Numbered from the stretch's first letter, positions 1-7,243 are shown. The stretch: DNA of 64,000 nucleotides from Desulfobulbus elongatus DSM 2908 (GCF_000621145.1 NZ_JHZB01000015.1:1-64000), one strand, 5' to 3'. Program-made: numbers and translations. Notes: a model not told the origin generated them from the sequence alone.

Positions 1-59
1 TGGTACCGGAGGTCGGAATCGAACCGACACGGGGTCGCCCCCGCTGGATTTTGAGTCCA
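1..59. repeat. attL: displaced 3' end of tRNA-Leu
   Basis: Bases 1-59 are identical to 41835-41893, then diverge at base 60. The sequence corresponds to the tRNA-Leu 3' end (CCA end, T arm, variable arm and 3' side of the anticodon stem-loop). There is no tRNA 5' half here, so this is the copy displaced by integration, not a working tRNA. Confidence 0.93.
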
Positions 60-170
60 CGCATATTCACTATAATTATTTATATTTTTCAACGTGTTAC
101 TATCAACACCCCTTGTCTTTCTCCTTTTTTGTTCCACTGTCCGTGCGCCCTTTTACTTTACAGGGTAGCC

Positions 171-476
171 ATGATCGACATCGTCATCAACGAAGGCTCT
201 ACCTCCTACCACACCCTGCATTTTCTCAGCCCCGATGGCCGCACACATGTACAGCCCGAGGCCCTGCGCTACTGTTACAACTCCTCAAACGGCGCGGAAA
301 TCATCCCCTGGACATCACTGCCGGCCGACGCCACAGAGATAGTCATCCCCGGCGCTGCCAACCTCATCGGCGAGGGCGAGCCCTGGCGCCACCTCACCAT
401 CGAGGCTACCCACGACGGTGGTCACATCATCACTGGGGAGGCCCGCTACCTCCTGCGCAACCTCAAGGGGCACTGA
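171..476 (+). CDS. Small phage protein of unknown function (101 aa)
   Basis: This is the first gene inside the left attachment site, transcribed away from it. The protein is 101 aa, acidic and beta-rich in appearance, with no signal peptide or membrane segment. The ATG at 171 was chosen because upstream codons in the same frame look non-coding and AT-rich; the ribosome binding site there is weak. I do not recognise the family. Its end-of-prophage position is typical of accessory (moron) genes. Confidence 0.6.
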   Translation: MIDIVINEGSTSYHTLHFLSPDGRTHVQPEALRYCYNSSNGAEIIPWTSLPADATEIVIPGAANLIGEGEPWRHLTIEATHDGGHIITGEARYLLRNLKGH

Positions 477-502
477 TTTTCCTCGGCCCACGTTTTTCCC
501 CT

Positions 503-534
503 TTACAATGTATCTCAATTGAGATACATTGTAA
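503..534. promoter_or_regulatory. 32-bp perfect palindrome, candidate operator
   Basis: The half-site TTACAATGTATCTCAA is followed immediately by its exact reverse complement, giving a 32-bp palindrome without spacer. It lies in the 109-bp gap between the two left-end genes, about 50 bp ahead of the ATG at 586. Perfect unspaced symmetry of this length suggests a site for a dimeric or tetrameric DNA-binding protein; no T-tract follows, so it is not a terminator. Confidence 0.7.
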
Positions 535-585
535 CCATAAGAGATGGCCATAAGGGCCGCTCATAGTATGCCTCAGGAGGCGACA

Positions 586-861
586 ATGATCCAGCAAGAC
601 ATCACCACCCTGCGACTGAGCATCCAGCGTCATTCCACCGTTGAGTCCACAAGCGAGTGGCAGGCCGACGGCCGCCATCGGCTGTACGTCAACCTCGACG
701 GTCTGTCCCGCCGCTACCGTGGCGACTCCAGCGCCAAGATTTGGCTCGACCTCAAAACCGGGCGGCTGTACTGGACTGGGGGCAAAGGCATAAATAGCTC
801 GGCCTTCCTGGCTAGCCGCGAGCAATTCCTGGCCGCATTTCCGGCCACCCTCGTAGAGTAG
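586..861 (+). CDS. Small phage protein of unknown function (91 aa)
   Basis: A strong ribosome binding site (AGGAGG, 6-7 nt before the ATG) fixes the start at 586. The 91-aa product is soluble and has no domain I recognise; the C-terminal half contains an aromatic, glycine-rich stretch (RLYWTGGKG) that suggests a small beta-sheet fold. It follows the 32-bp palindrome and is followed by a strong hairpin terminator acting on the opposite strand. Confidence 0.65.
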   Translation: MIQQDITTLRLSIQRHSTVESTSEWQADGRHRLYVNLDGLSRRYRGDSSAKIWLDLKTGRLYWTGGKGINSSAFLASREQFLAAFPATLVE

Positions 862-864
862 GAC

Positions 865-906
865 AAAAAAAAGAAGAGCCAGGGCCGCTTCAGCGACCTG
901 GCTCTT
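865..906 (-). terminator. Intrinsic terminator for leftward transcription
   Basis: A 10-bp perfect stem (AAGAGCCAGG at 874-883 with its complement at 897-906) is followed, on the minus strand, by C then eight T. On the plus strand no T-tract follows. The flanking genes are rightward, so it most plausibly ends the leftward lysogeny transcript (repressor and membrane-protein genes at 1780-3699). Confidence 0.75.
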
Positions 907-1033
907 AGAAAAAACAAAACAGCTAAGGTTTCAATTCACGCCCCACGAAAGGGCGACACGTACATGATCATATTGCCCCAGGAGTCTGAGGCTGTCAAGG
1001 AGGATGTATGCCTGTCGGAGCAGTGATGTACAA

Positions 1034-1159
1034 ACTCGGCACGTTGTGCCGAGTGCTTTGGCCTGGGGCAGGGGAGATGCCGTCAACCGTCACTGAGGTG
1101 GTCCTGACGAGGCCGGCGTCCGGATTGGCGTTGGCTCTCAAATCGAGAGCCAACGCCAA
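1034..1159 (+). other. Two strong hairpins in the leader of the 1179 gene
   Basis: The first hairpin has a 9-bp stem (ACTCGGCAC, loop GTT, 1034-1054). The second has a perfect 15-bp stem (TTGGCGTTGGCTCTC, 5-nt loop, 1125-1159). Neither is followed by a T-tract. Both lie inside an open frame that starts at an ATG (1008) with an excellent AAGGAGG site and runs into the HTH gene, so they could control its translation or transcription. Confidence 0.6.
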
Positions 1160-1178
1160 CACTAAACAAGGGGCAGTG

Positions 1179-1532
1179 ATGGATATCGTCTCCTCCTTGT
1201 CCGATATCACAGATCCTCCCAACGGAGTATCGGCTGAGGATCAGGGACAATTTTGGCTCGGCTACTATCACTACCTGACAGCAATCGAATATGCGCGTAA
1301 GTATGGGGCTACCGAGCTCTGTAGAGCTGGTGAGGCTCTGTACGGGGCCAGATGGCAGAGCGACCTCAGTAGGGCGCTGGGTCTTTCTGATCCCAGCCGG
1401 CTGCGGCAATGGCTATCCGGCGCGCGTCCTATCCCCGTCGGTGTATGGGCCGACGTCTGCACCCTCCTCCGTCAGCGCCAGACCAGCATTGATATGATCC
1501 TCGCGGGGCTTGATACAGGGACCGCTGGCTAG
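1179..1532 (+). CDS. Small HTH (XRE/YdaS-like) DNA-binding protein
   Basis: The 117-aa product ends in a segment (SDPSRLRQWLSGARPIP and following) resembling the recognition helix and turn of XRE-type regulators, preceded by a helical region with Tyr-Ala-Arg residues. I place the start at the ATG at 1179, which has AAGGGGCAG upstream. An in-frame ATG at 1008 with a stronger ribosome site would add 57 unusual residues spanning the two hairpins. It is probably a phage regulator; its target is unknown. Confidence 0.6.
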   Translation: MDIVSSLSDITDPPNGVSAEDQGQFWLGYYHYLTAIEYARKYGATELCRAGEALYGARWQSDLSRALGLSDPSRLRQWLSGARPIPVGVWADVCTLLRQRQTSIDMILAGLDTGTAG

Positions 1533-1779
1533 CCTCTGTTTATCATTTTTTCTGATACGGGCGGCCGCTCCGTCTTTTCACGCCTGTCGCAGGCAGTGGA
1601 GCATGAGCACCGGGCGTGATTCCCACCGGCTGGCCGCTTCCCAACGGTCCGGCCGACAATCCTGCACGGCAAATACCTGGCGGAGTGGTTTTCCGGGTTT
1701 TCACCCTGCCGATCCCGGCTAATGCAGCGGTTGTCCGTGTTCGTCAAGGATCATGTTGGCCTCCATTCCTGCTGTGCTT

Positions 1780-2991
1780 TTAGATGGAAAAGTATTCCAT
1801 TCTTTCCAGTTCTTTCTGAATGTTGGGTATGTTTTCCGGGAAGGACCGGCCCGAAGATTCGTTCTCGATTGTGTTCAGCACGTTGGTTGCAGTCTCTTCG
1901 ACTCGGGATTCAGGATGCAGGAAAACAGGGAAACACCCCCGGCCGCCATTGAACGTGTCCGTTAAAAAAGCATCCCACTCCGCCTTGATCGATCTGGTTG
2001 CGCTCAGGTATGGGGCCAGATCGTTTCCGGTCCGGTAGCCTTCCATAAAATCAAGAGCCAAGTCTTGCGTTTTGCTGCGCAACCACCGGACCTTTTGCCG
2101 CAGCTTTTGCCGTTCGGCCAGCGCAACCTTGAGCCCGCACTGAGACTGCGGCAAAAGTGCGCCCGCATAAAACCCATTATCGTCTTGATGCACTGATGCG
2201 AAGTTCAGCCTGTTGGTTTCCTGAGCACAAAGGGAGACGAAGGCGCTCTTGCAGCAGGATCGATCCGGATTGGATAGCAGGACCGCCTTGAGCAGTTGTT
2301 CGGCCTCATCCGGGGTCAAGGTCAAGATATCCGCGCCTGGAAGGGAGACAAAATAGTTGATTCGGGTATTGCCGCGCTGCTCTTTAGTAATGGTGGTTCG
2401 TTGAGAAAGTTTCTGCAATTTTTCAGACAACTGCGCAGGCTCTACTTCCGGTCTGATTCCTCCGGCTGGCGGGAGGAGTGCTTTGGTGTATTCAGAAGTG
2501 TGGACCTCTCTGCCTTCGCACAGAGACGCACACGGTCTTTTGGGTACGGTCAGGCGGGAGCCATCACGAGATATCTCGAAAAAACAGCTGTGGCCGTTGG
2601 TGACGTAATCGCCGATGACAAGCGAAGGGGATTCCTTTACTTTAAATACGACGCTAACTCGTTCGGCCTCCTTGGACGACGCAAAAGAAAAATTGTCTTC
2701 AATTCCTCGAAATTCAATGATGGATGAGTACTTGTCAAGCCCCGGACAGGCAGCCTCCACTTTGGGCCAGGCGGTTTCGACAAGTAACTTTACTTCAGGG
2801 GACAGACTGTCCAACTGAGTGGTTTTGCTCAGCAGCTGGCTCTTTTGCCTTTCCGTTTCAACGACCCGATCCTTTTTCTCTCTTTGCTCTGCAATTACGC
2901 CTAAAAGGATGATGCCGCCGATTATCAGCCCGGAAATGGCATAGATTCGTTTGTTGATCCGTCGTCGCCTATCGCGCTCTTCTTTTTCCAT
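1780..2991 (-). CDS. Membrane-anchored protein of unknown function (403 aa), candidate lysogenic-conversion gene
   Basis: The N-terminus is highly charged (KEERDRRRRINKR), followed by one membrane segment at about residues 17-35 and a predicted coiled stretch, then a large C-terminal domain with several cysteines. This predicts a single-pass inner-membrane protein with an external domain. It lies downstream of the CI repressor on the same strand, so it would be expressed in the lysogen. That position and the topology fit superinfection exclusion or host-trait genes, but this is inference; I do not recognise the family. Confidence 0.75.
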   Translation of the reverse strand: MEKEERDRRRRINKRIYAISGLIIGGIILLGVIAEQREKKDRVVETERQKSQLLSKTTQLDSLSPEVKLLVETAWPKVEAACPGLDKYSSIIEFRGIEDNFSFASSKEAERVSVVFKVKESPSLVIGDYVTNGHSCFFEISRDGSRLTVPKRPCASLCEGREVHTSEYTKALLPPAGGIRPEVEPAQLSEKLQKLSQRTTITKEQRGNTRINYFVSLPGADILTLTPDEAEQLLKAVLLSNPDRSCCKSAFVSLCAQETNRLNFASVHQDDNGFYAGALLPQSQCGLKVALAERQKLRQKVRWLRSKTQDLALDFMEGYRTGNDLAPYLSATRSIKAEWDAFLTDTFNGGRGCFPVFLHPESRVEETATNVLNTIENESSGRSFPENIPNIQKELERMEYFSI

Positions 2992-3156
2992 TGATCCCCC
3001 CGTCTTAAAATACCTTGAATGGCCTCACCACTTTGCCCTGGTGGCTGTATTCCCAATCGCGGCGGCCAAGTTTTACGACGATTCGCCGGCCGTGTTCATC
3101 AAGAATCATGGCATTCTCCGTTTTCGTCTTGTTTGGGTATGTTCACTTCTTGACAT

Positions 3157-3699
3157 TTATTCACTGGAATTAGACACTTTCGATAGGGGTCCAGGTACCA
3201 CATTTCCGCCGCCCCTTTTTTTAAGCGCCTCTCTCAGTTCATCTTCTTTTAGATGCTTCCAGAGCCGGTAATCTGGTTCTGTCATGAGAAACTGTTCCAG
3301 CTTGGCGGCGAAAGATTCTACTCCTACCTGGTTGTCTTCGTAGGTCTCCTCCAGGAAATCAAATAGGTATTTGAATCTGATCACAAGCTCTTTCCTTCGG
3401 CCCGTGGGGCCAGCGCTGTACGCATTCCCCGGTTCTGCAACTTTCGATGTCTTGGATTTATCGCTGGCCGTCTGAAGTTCCCGACAAAGCTCATCTTTGG
3501 TTATCGATAACCTATCCCTGACTACATCGAACCACCGCTCTGGTATCTTTTTGTCTTTTTTTGCTTTCGAGAGGTTTGTCCCTTCTATCCCAAGGATTTC
3601 TTTTGCGAATCTTGTCTGAGATTTTTTGGAAGCCTTAACCATTCTCTCAATAATTAGAGCGGCGTTTTCGTATTTTTTCCCGTTTTCTTCGAAGGGCAT
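3157..3699 (-). CDS. cI: CI-type phage repressor
   Basis: The 180-aa protein begins with a domain matching the bacteriophage CI repressor HTH type (residues about 10-70: ALIIERMVKASKKSQTRFA, then a turn and ERWFDVVRDRL), in which the helices bind operator DNA. The C-terminal half is shorter than in lambda CI and shows no Ser-Lys autoprotease motif I can identify. It is divergent from a Cro-like gene across a 28-bp near-palindrome, the standard lysogeny switch layout. Confidence 0.85.
   Translation of the reverse strand: MPFEENGKKYENAALIIERMVKASKKSQTRFAKEILGIEGTNLSKAKKDKKIPERWFDVVRDRLSITKDELCRELQTASDKSKTSKVAEPGNAYSAGPTGRRKELVIRFKYLFDFLEETYEDNQVGVESFAAKLEQFLMTEPDYRLWKHLKEDELREALKKRGGGNVVPGPLSKVSNSSE
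3499..3512. promoter_or_regulatory. Candidate secondary operator inside cI
   Basis: GGTTATCGATAACC is a perfect 14-bp palindrome inside the repressor coding region. Its core TATCGATA matches the core of the main operator at 3713-3740, so it may be an internal binding site for the repressor. It could also be chance. Confidence 0.35.
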
Positions 3700-3712
3700 T
3701 ATTTTCTCCTTG

Positions 3713-3740
3713 ACCGATAGTCTATCGATAGGCTATCGGT
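3713..3740. promoter_or_regulatory. CI/Cro operator (28-bp near-palindrome)
   Basis: The 47-bp gap between the divergent cI and cro-like genes holds ACCGATAG at one end and CTATCGGT at the other, with a central CTATCGATAG. The whole 28 bp is symmetric except for one mirrored pair. It contains overlapping CGATAG/CTATCG half-sites, and a TTGACC (-35-like) overlaps its left edge. Position and symmetry support an operator that controls both genes. Confidence 0.8.
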
Positions 3741-3746
3741 ATAGCC

Positions 3747-3953
3747 ATGAGAGCAAACGAGATTAGGGCGGAATTGATCCGCCGAGGCATAAAGGTTTCG
3801 ACAGTGGCCTCTTCGCTGGGCATTGCGGCTGCGTCTGTTTCCCAGGTCGTTGCCGGGGTTAAGTCCACTAGATACGTTCAGGAGTATATTGCCGCCGCCA
3901 TCGGCCTGTCGTGGGAAAAGGTTTTCCCCGTCGACAAGGAGCCGAAATGCTGA
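3747..3953 (+). CDS. Cro-like HTH regulator
   Basis: The 68-aa product is a single HTH domain: IRAELIRRGIKVSTVASSLG forms helices 1-2, AAASVSQVVAGVKST the recognition helix, and a C-terminal helix follows. Size and position opposite the CI repressor support a Cro, Ner or YdaS-type early regulator that represses the lysogeny promoter. The ATG is only 6 bp from the operator, so little or no leader is expected. A hairpin with T-run follows the stop codon. Confidence 0.85.
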   Translation: MRANEIRAELIRRGIKVSTVASSLGIAAASVSQVVAGVKSTRYVQEYIAAAIGLSWEKVFPVDKEPKC

Positions 3954-3954
3954 C

Positions 3955-3987
3955 CGCCGGCAATATATCGGCGCCTTTTGTTTTTTT
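3955..3987 (+). terminator. Probable intrinsic terminator after the cro-like gene
   Basis: CGCCG (3955-3959) pairs with CGGCG (3969-3973), followed by CCTTTTG and seven T. The stem is short, so it may be a partial (antiterminated) stop limiting early transcription. Confidence 0.5.
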
Positions 3988-4082
3988 AATGAGGGCAAAT
4001 GGAAACTCCAGTTTGGAATGATTTTCTGAGAGAGACTGTTGGCGACTGCGTGCCGCTATTGCAAGCTTTCATGGGCAAACGC

Positions 4083-4328
4083 TTAATGAATGGTTCCGCT
4101 CTCATGCTTGGCGACCTCCATAACTCCACGGGCAAGCCATGCAAGGATACCGGGAGCCTCTTTTCTGAAGTCGGTGATTAGTTTTTGTGCTTCGTGGTCA
4201 GGAACGATGTCGTCCCATGTGCCGCCAGGATGAGATTTTCTGAAATGAGACAGTAGTTCTGCAACTTCTGCTTTTGGTTTTCCTGATACTTCGGAGATTG
4301 TTTGAATGAATATTTCGGCTCTTGTCAT
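4083..4328 (-). CDS. Small leftward phage protein of unknown function (81 aa)
   Basis: From the ATG at 4328 (preceded by CGGAAAG) the frame encodes an 81-aa soluble, helical, acidic protein (TRAEIFIQTISEVSG, then WDDIVPDHEAQKLITDF). A competing rightward frame at 3999-4181 overlaps it antisense; the leftward product has a more natural composition. It would be convergent with the cro transcript. I do not recognise a family. Confidence 0.5.
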   Translation of the reverse strand: MTRAEIFIQTISEVSGKPKAEVAELLSHFRKSHPGGTWDDIVPDHEAQKLITDFRKEAPGILAWLARGVMEVAKHESGTIH

Positions 4329-4397
4329 GCGTTCTTTCCGCTTTGCAAAGGCTAACAAAAATATAAGCAACTCTACCAGATAGTTTTTTTGCAAACA

Positions 4398-4649
4398 ATG
4401 TCAAACCCAAAGCAAATCGACAAGGAAGCCACCCTCAAGGCGATCAAGGACCGGGGATATTCCGTTTTGGGGCTCGCCCGCCGGTTCCGATGGAATCCGG
4501 TGCTGTTCTATCAGACTCTCGGGGGCCAGCGCGGCAAGACCGACCGGGCCGTGGAGAGCGCCCGGATCATCGATGAGCTGGACCGGCTGGACCTGCTGGT
4601 CTATCGGGAGCAGTGCGTGCATGAGCCGCACAATACAGCGGCCGCGTGA
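4398..4649 (+). CDS. Small HTH early phage protein (83 aa)
   Basis: The protein is basic at its N-terminus with an HTH-like stretch (IKDRGYSVLGLARRFRWNP). It is the first gene of a tightly packed rightward early operon (4398-6484). The start ATG at 4398 follows AT-rich promoter-like sequence. It is probably a DNA-binding regulator; exact function unknown. Confidence 0.6.
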   Translation: MSNPKQIDKEATLKAIKDRGYSVLGLARRFRWNPVLFYQTLGGQRGKTDRAVESARIIDELDRLDLLVYREQCVHEPHNTAAA

Positions 4650-4664
4650 CGGGGACCATTTGTG

Positions 4665-5180
4665 ATGACGCCTGAAAACAAACACCTGGCCGACCCGTTC
4701 GAGGTCATGGATTCCGTGCTCCGCCGCGGCGACGCCCAGCGGTTGGGGCAGCGGATGCACGTATCGGCCCAGCTCATCCGCAACTGGTGCCGTCCGCCGG
4801 AGACGGAAGAGGAGTACACGTCCACCGGCCGGCCCGGGCCGCTGCAACGCCTGGGCGAAGTCATCGACTACGTGATTATCGAGGACGGTTCTTCGGAGCG
4901 CGCCCATCCCCTCGGCCATCATATCGCCCGCCGTCTGGGCGGTGTGTTCGTGCCCCTGCCGCCGGCATGCCGATGCGTTGATTCCGAGATGCTGCGGCAC
5001 ATCTCGGCGGTACTGCAAGAGACCTCGGCTGCGGTGGAGAAGGTGAGAGTGGCCTGGTGCGAAGAGACGCCGCGCGCTTTCACTTGCCGGGAGACCAGGG
5101 AGACCACGGCCGCGATCCAGGAAGCCATGGGCGCGCTCCAGGCCATGATGAACTGGGTGCGGGAGCAGGCGGATAAATGA
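4665..5180 (+). CDS. Phage regulatory CII-like protein
   Basis: The 171-aa product has an N-terminal DNA-binding region (LGQRMHVSAQLIRNWCRPPE) followed by the LGEVIDYVI and HHIARRLGG segments that I associate with the phage CII (CP76) family. Such proteins act in the lysis-lysogeny decision. The ATG at 4665 follows an in-frame GTG at 4662. The stop overlaps the next start (ATGA), indicating translational coupling. Confidence 0.7.
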   Translation: MTPENKHLADPFEVMDSVLRRGDAQRLGQRMHVSAQLIRNWCRPPETEEEYTSTGRPGPLQRLGEVIDYVIIEDGSSERAHPLGHHIARRLGGVFVPLPPACRCVDSEMLRHISAVLQETSAAVEKVRVAWCEETPRAFTCRETRETTAAIQEAMGALQAMMNWVREQADK

Positions 5181-5395
5181 ACCGGATCGGGAATGCATTG
5201 TCGGACAGGGAAAAAACCCTGATCTACGTGAGCCTGTGCCCCCATTACGGCCCGTCGCTCTGTCCGGATTGGCCGGCCGGCGTGCAGCGCGAATTGACTG
5301 CCGCCCTGGATAAATTACGGCTCGAACTGTACGGCGATCTGTCGGATGAGCAGATCCTGTCCCTGGTGCGGGGCGAGCTGAAGGTGCAATCGTGA
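5177..5395 (+). CDS. Small phage protein of unknown function (72 aa)
   Basis: The 72-aa product starts at an ATG overlapping the stop of the CII-like gene and ends overlapping the GTG of the next gene. It has two cysteine-proline pairs (SLCPHYGPSLCPDW) and a C-terminal helix. Its coupling on both sides supports that it is a real gene; function unknown. Confidence 0.65.
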   Translation: MNRIGNALSDREKTLIYVSLCPHYGPSLCPDWPAGVQRELTAALDKLRLELYGDLSDEQILSLVRGELKVQS

Positions 5396-5703
5396 CTCAG
5401 GATACGATCGAGCGCAGGCTGGCGCAGCTCGAAGCCAAGCTCGACCGGCTGCTGGCCGCGACCGGGGACAAGCCGGCCGGGCCGAACATGAGCCTGGCCG
5501 AGGCTGCCGCGTACCTCGGATATTCCACCCATCATCTACGCCGGCTGGCGGTGGAGAAACGGATGATTCCCTGCCGGCAGGTGGGGAAAGGCGGCAAGTT
5601 GAGCTTCAGGAAAGCGGATCTGGACGCTTTCGGTCGCCAGGATGCCGTCAGGCCGGTGCGCAGGGGCCGGAAACGGCTGCCGGCCAAGATACCGATATTG
5701 TGA
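5392..5703 (+). CDS. Excisionase-type (MerR-like) HTH protein
   Basis: A coiled N-terminal helix (RRLAQLEAKLDRLLA) precedes an HTH_17-type winged helix: SLAEAAAYLGYSTHHLRRLA, then a GKGGKLSFRKADLDAF wing and helix. Such proteins serve as excisionase or small regulators. The GTG start at 5392 overlaps the upstream stop. The basic tail RRGRKRLPAK would aid DNA binding. Whether it is the true Xis is not determined, since it is far from the integrase. Confidence 0.7.
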   Translation: MTQDTIERRLAQLEAKLDRLLAATGDKPAGPNMSLAEAAAYLGYSTHHLRRLAVEKRMIPCRQVGKGGKLSFRKADLDAFGRQDAVRPVRRGRKRLPAKIPIL

Positions 5704-5736
5704 TTTCAGGCCCTGACCACGAGGAGGCGACACGAA

Positions 5737-6258
5737 ATGTACGATGTGATGATCGACCTGGAAACAATGGGCACCGGCCCGAACGCGGCGATAGTGGCCA
5801 TTGGCGCGATTGAGTTCGACGCGGCCGCCGACAGCCTGGGCCGCGCGTTCTACCGCGCGGTGGACCTCGCAACCGCAGTCGCCGACGGTGGCGAGATCGA
5901 TGCCGGCACGGTGATGTGGTGGCTGCGCCAGAGCGCCGCTGCGCGCATGGATATTTCCGGCGGCGGGCGGCCGCTGCGGCAAGTGCTCAGCGAGTTCTCG
6001 GCGTGGCTGGGGGACGGCCTCGGCGAGGATCGGCGTGTGTGGGGGAACGGGGCCGGGTTCGACAACGTGATCCTGGCCCAGGCGTACCGGCGGGCCGGGT
6101 TTCCCGTGCCATGGTTGCCCTGGAACGACCGCTGCTACCGGACGGTGAAAGCGATGCGGCCGGACGTTTTGATGGAGCGCGTCGGCACCCACCATAACGC
6201 CCTCGCCGACGCCATCTCACAGGCGCGGCACTTAATGGCGGTGCTGAGAACGATGTGA
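5737..6258 (+). CDS. 3'-5' exonuclease, DEDD superfamily (phage RecE/RNase T-like)
   Basis: The 173-aa protein carries DLETMGTGPNAAIVAIGA near the start (the first acidic motif, D-x-E), a second Asp in GNGAGFDNVIL, and a terminal H-N-A-L-x-D motif. These are the metal-binding residues of the DEDDh exonucleases. Similar short proteins in phages are annotated as exodeoxyribonuclease VIII-like and act in recombination or DNA degradation. It lies inside the early operon. Confidence 0.85.
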   Translation: MYDVMIDLETMGTGPNAAIVAIGAIEFDAAADSLGRAFYRAVDLATAVADGGEIDAGTVMWWLRQSAAARMDISGGGRPLRQVLSEFSAWLGDGLGEDRRVWGNGAGFDNVILAQAYRRAGFPVPWLPWNDRCYRTVKAMRPDVLMERVGTHHNALADAISQARHLMAVLRTM

Positions 6259-6271
6259 AGGAGGGGCCAAC

Positions 6272-6484
6272 ATGAGGAAGACCAGAAAATCGTGCCGGGA
6301 GAAAAAACGATATGCCAGCCAAGCGGCGGCAAATCGCAGGGCAGTTGAACTCAACCGCAAGGGCGTGCGGATCAAGCCGTACTGGTGCCCGGTCTGCGGC
6401 GGTTGGCACATGACGCACCGCTCGCCGACGGCAGTGCTGAACGAAGCCTTTGTCGAGGCGGGTCTGGCGCCTGTGTATGTGTGA
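6272..6484 (+). CDS. Small basic zinc-finger-like protein
   Basis: The 70-aa product is rich in Arg and Lys in the first 35 residues, followed by YWCPVCGGWHMTH, a C-x2-C-x3-H-x3-H arrangement suited to zinc binding. This architecture is common in small phage DNA-associated proteins. It overlaps the start of the broken methyltransferase by 8 bp. Confidence 0.7.
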   Translation: MRKTRKSCREKKRYASQAAANRRAVELNRKGVRIKPYWCPVCGGWHMTHRSPTAVLNEAFVEAGLAPVYV

Positions 6485-7238
6485 GGCGCCGAAGCTCACC
6501 GTCCTCGACCTGTTTTAGGGCATCGGCGGGTTTGCGCTTGGGCTGGAGCGGACCGGCTGATTCCGCACGGTGGCATTCTGCGAAATAGAAGAATTCCCGC
6601 GCCGGGTGCTCCGTAAGCACTGGCCTGATGTGCCGATTTTTAAGGATGTGAGGACGTTGCATGCCGGAGACCTGCCCGAACCAGTTGACGTTATTTGCGG
6701 AGGATATCCATGCCAAGATCTGTCAACAGCAGGGAAACAACAAGGTTTTCATGGGGAGAGGTCGTCGCTTTACACGGAAATGCTCCGTCTTATTGGCGAG
6801 TGTAGACCAAAATACGCGATTTTTGAAAACGTCCCAGGGCTGCTTGACGGAGATAACGGGAGGTGGTTCGCAAAGTTTCTGTATGACTTGGCCTCTGTCG
6901 GGTTTGATGCGGAATGGGACAGTTTACCGGCGTCGTTCCTTGGAGCCGACCATCGTAGGAAAAGAATATGGATTATTGCTTACCCCGTCGGCGCAACAGT
7001 GGAGGGCGTGGACATTCAAAAATCCCTTCTCGCTTATACGAAAAAGGCATTCGGATGGGAACTTGCAAGAGCGGTTGATGCGTGTATACCAGCGGATGAT
7101 TACGCCCGAATGCGTGGAACACATGATGGGGTTCCCGCCATCATGGACCGACTTAGAGCGTTAGGCAATGCCGTGGTTCCACAAGTGGTTGAAGTGATCG
7201 GGCGGGCGATTCTGGCCGCCACTGCTCAATACAAATAA
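6477..7238 (+). pseudogene. DNA cytosine C5-methyltransferase, broken by two in-frame stops
   Basis: Starting at the ATG at 6477 the frame reads LTVLDLF-stop-GIGGFALGLERTG-stop-FRTVAFCEIEEF. The stops are TAG at 6516 and TGA at 6558, and they fall in motif I, the SAM-binding F-x-G-x-G. Downstream the frame is open to 7238 and keeps the catalytic GGYPCQDLS, the FENVPGLL motif, the PHRR-like ADHRRKRIW motif and the terminal RALGNAVVPQV motif. The C-terminal part alone cannot bind SAM normally, so the enzyme is presumably inactive unless both stops are read through. Confidence 0.8.
6661..7164 (+). CDS. Overlapping +1-frame ORF inside the methyltransferase (167 aa)
   Basis: The frame stays open for 504 bp from an ATG and encodes a protein with features I recall from a phage family found next to dcm genes: an N-terminal QLTLFAEDIHAK, a central TWPLSGLMRNGTVYRR, and a C-terminal TPECVEHMMGFPPSWTDL. 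It overlaps the conserved methyltransferase motifs completely. It may be a true overprinted gene or a by-product of the codon constraints of the other frame. I could not run the database comparison that would decide. Confidence 0.4.
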   Translation: MPETCPNQLTLFAEDIHAKICQQQGNNKVFMGRGRRFTRKCSVLLASVDQNTRFLKTSQGCLTEITGGGSQSFCMTWPLSGLMRNGTVYRRRSLEPTIVGKEYGLLLTPSAQQWRAWTFKNPFSLIRKRHSDGNLQERLMRVYQRMITPECVEHMMGFPPSWTDLER

Positions 7239-7243
7239 CCGCC

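Noticed and set aside
1533-1779. Fragments of coding-like sequence between the HTH gene and the membrane-protein gene
   Set aside because: Several short frames exist but none has a start, ribosome site and natural composition together.
3999-4181. Rightward 60-codon frame after the cro-like gene
   Set aside because: It overlaps the leftward 81-aa frame antisense, lies after a likely terminator, and has the less natural composition.
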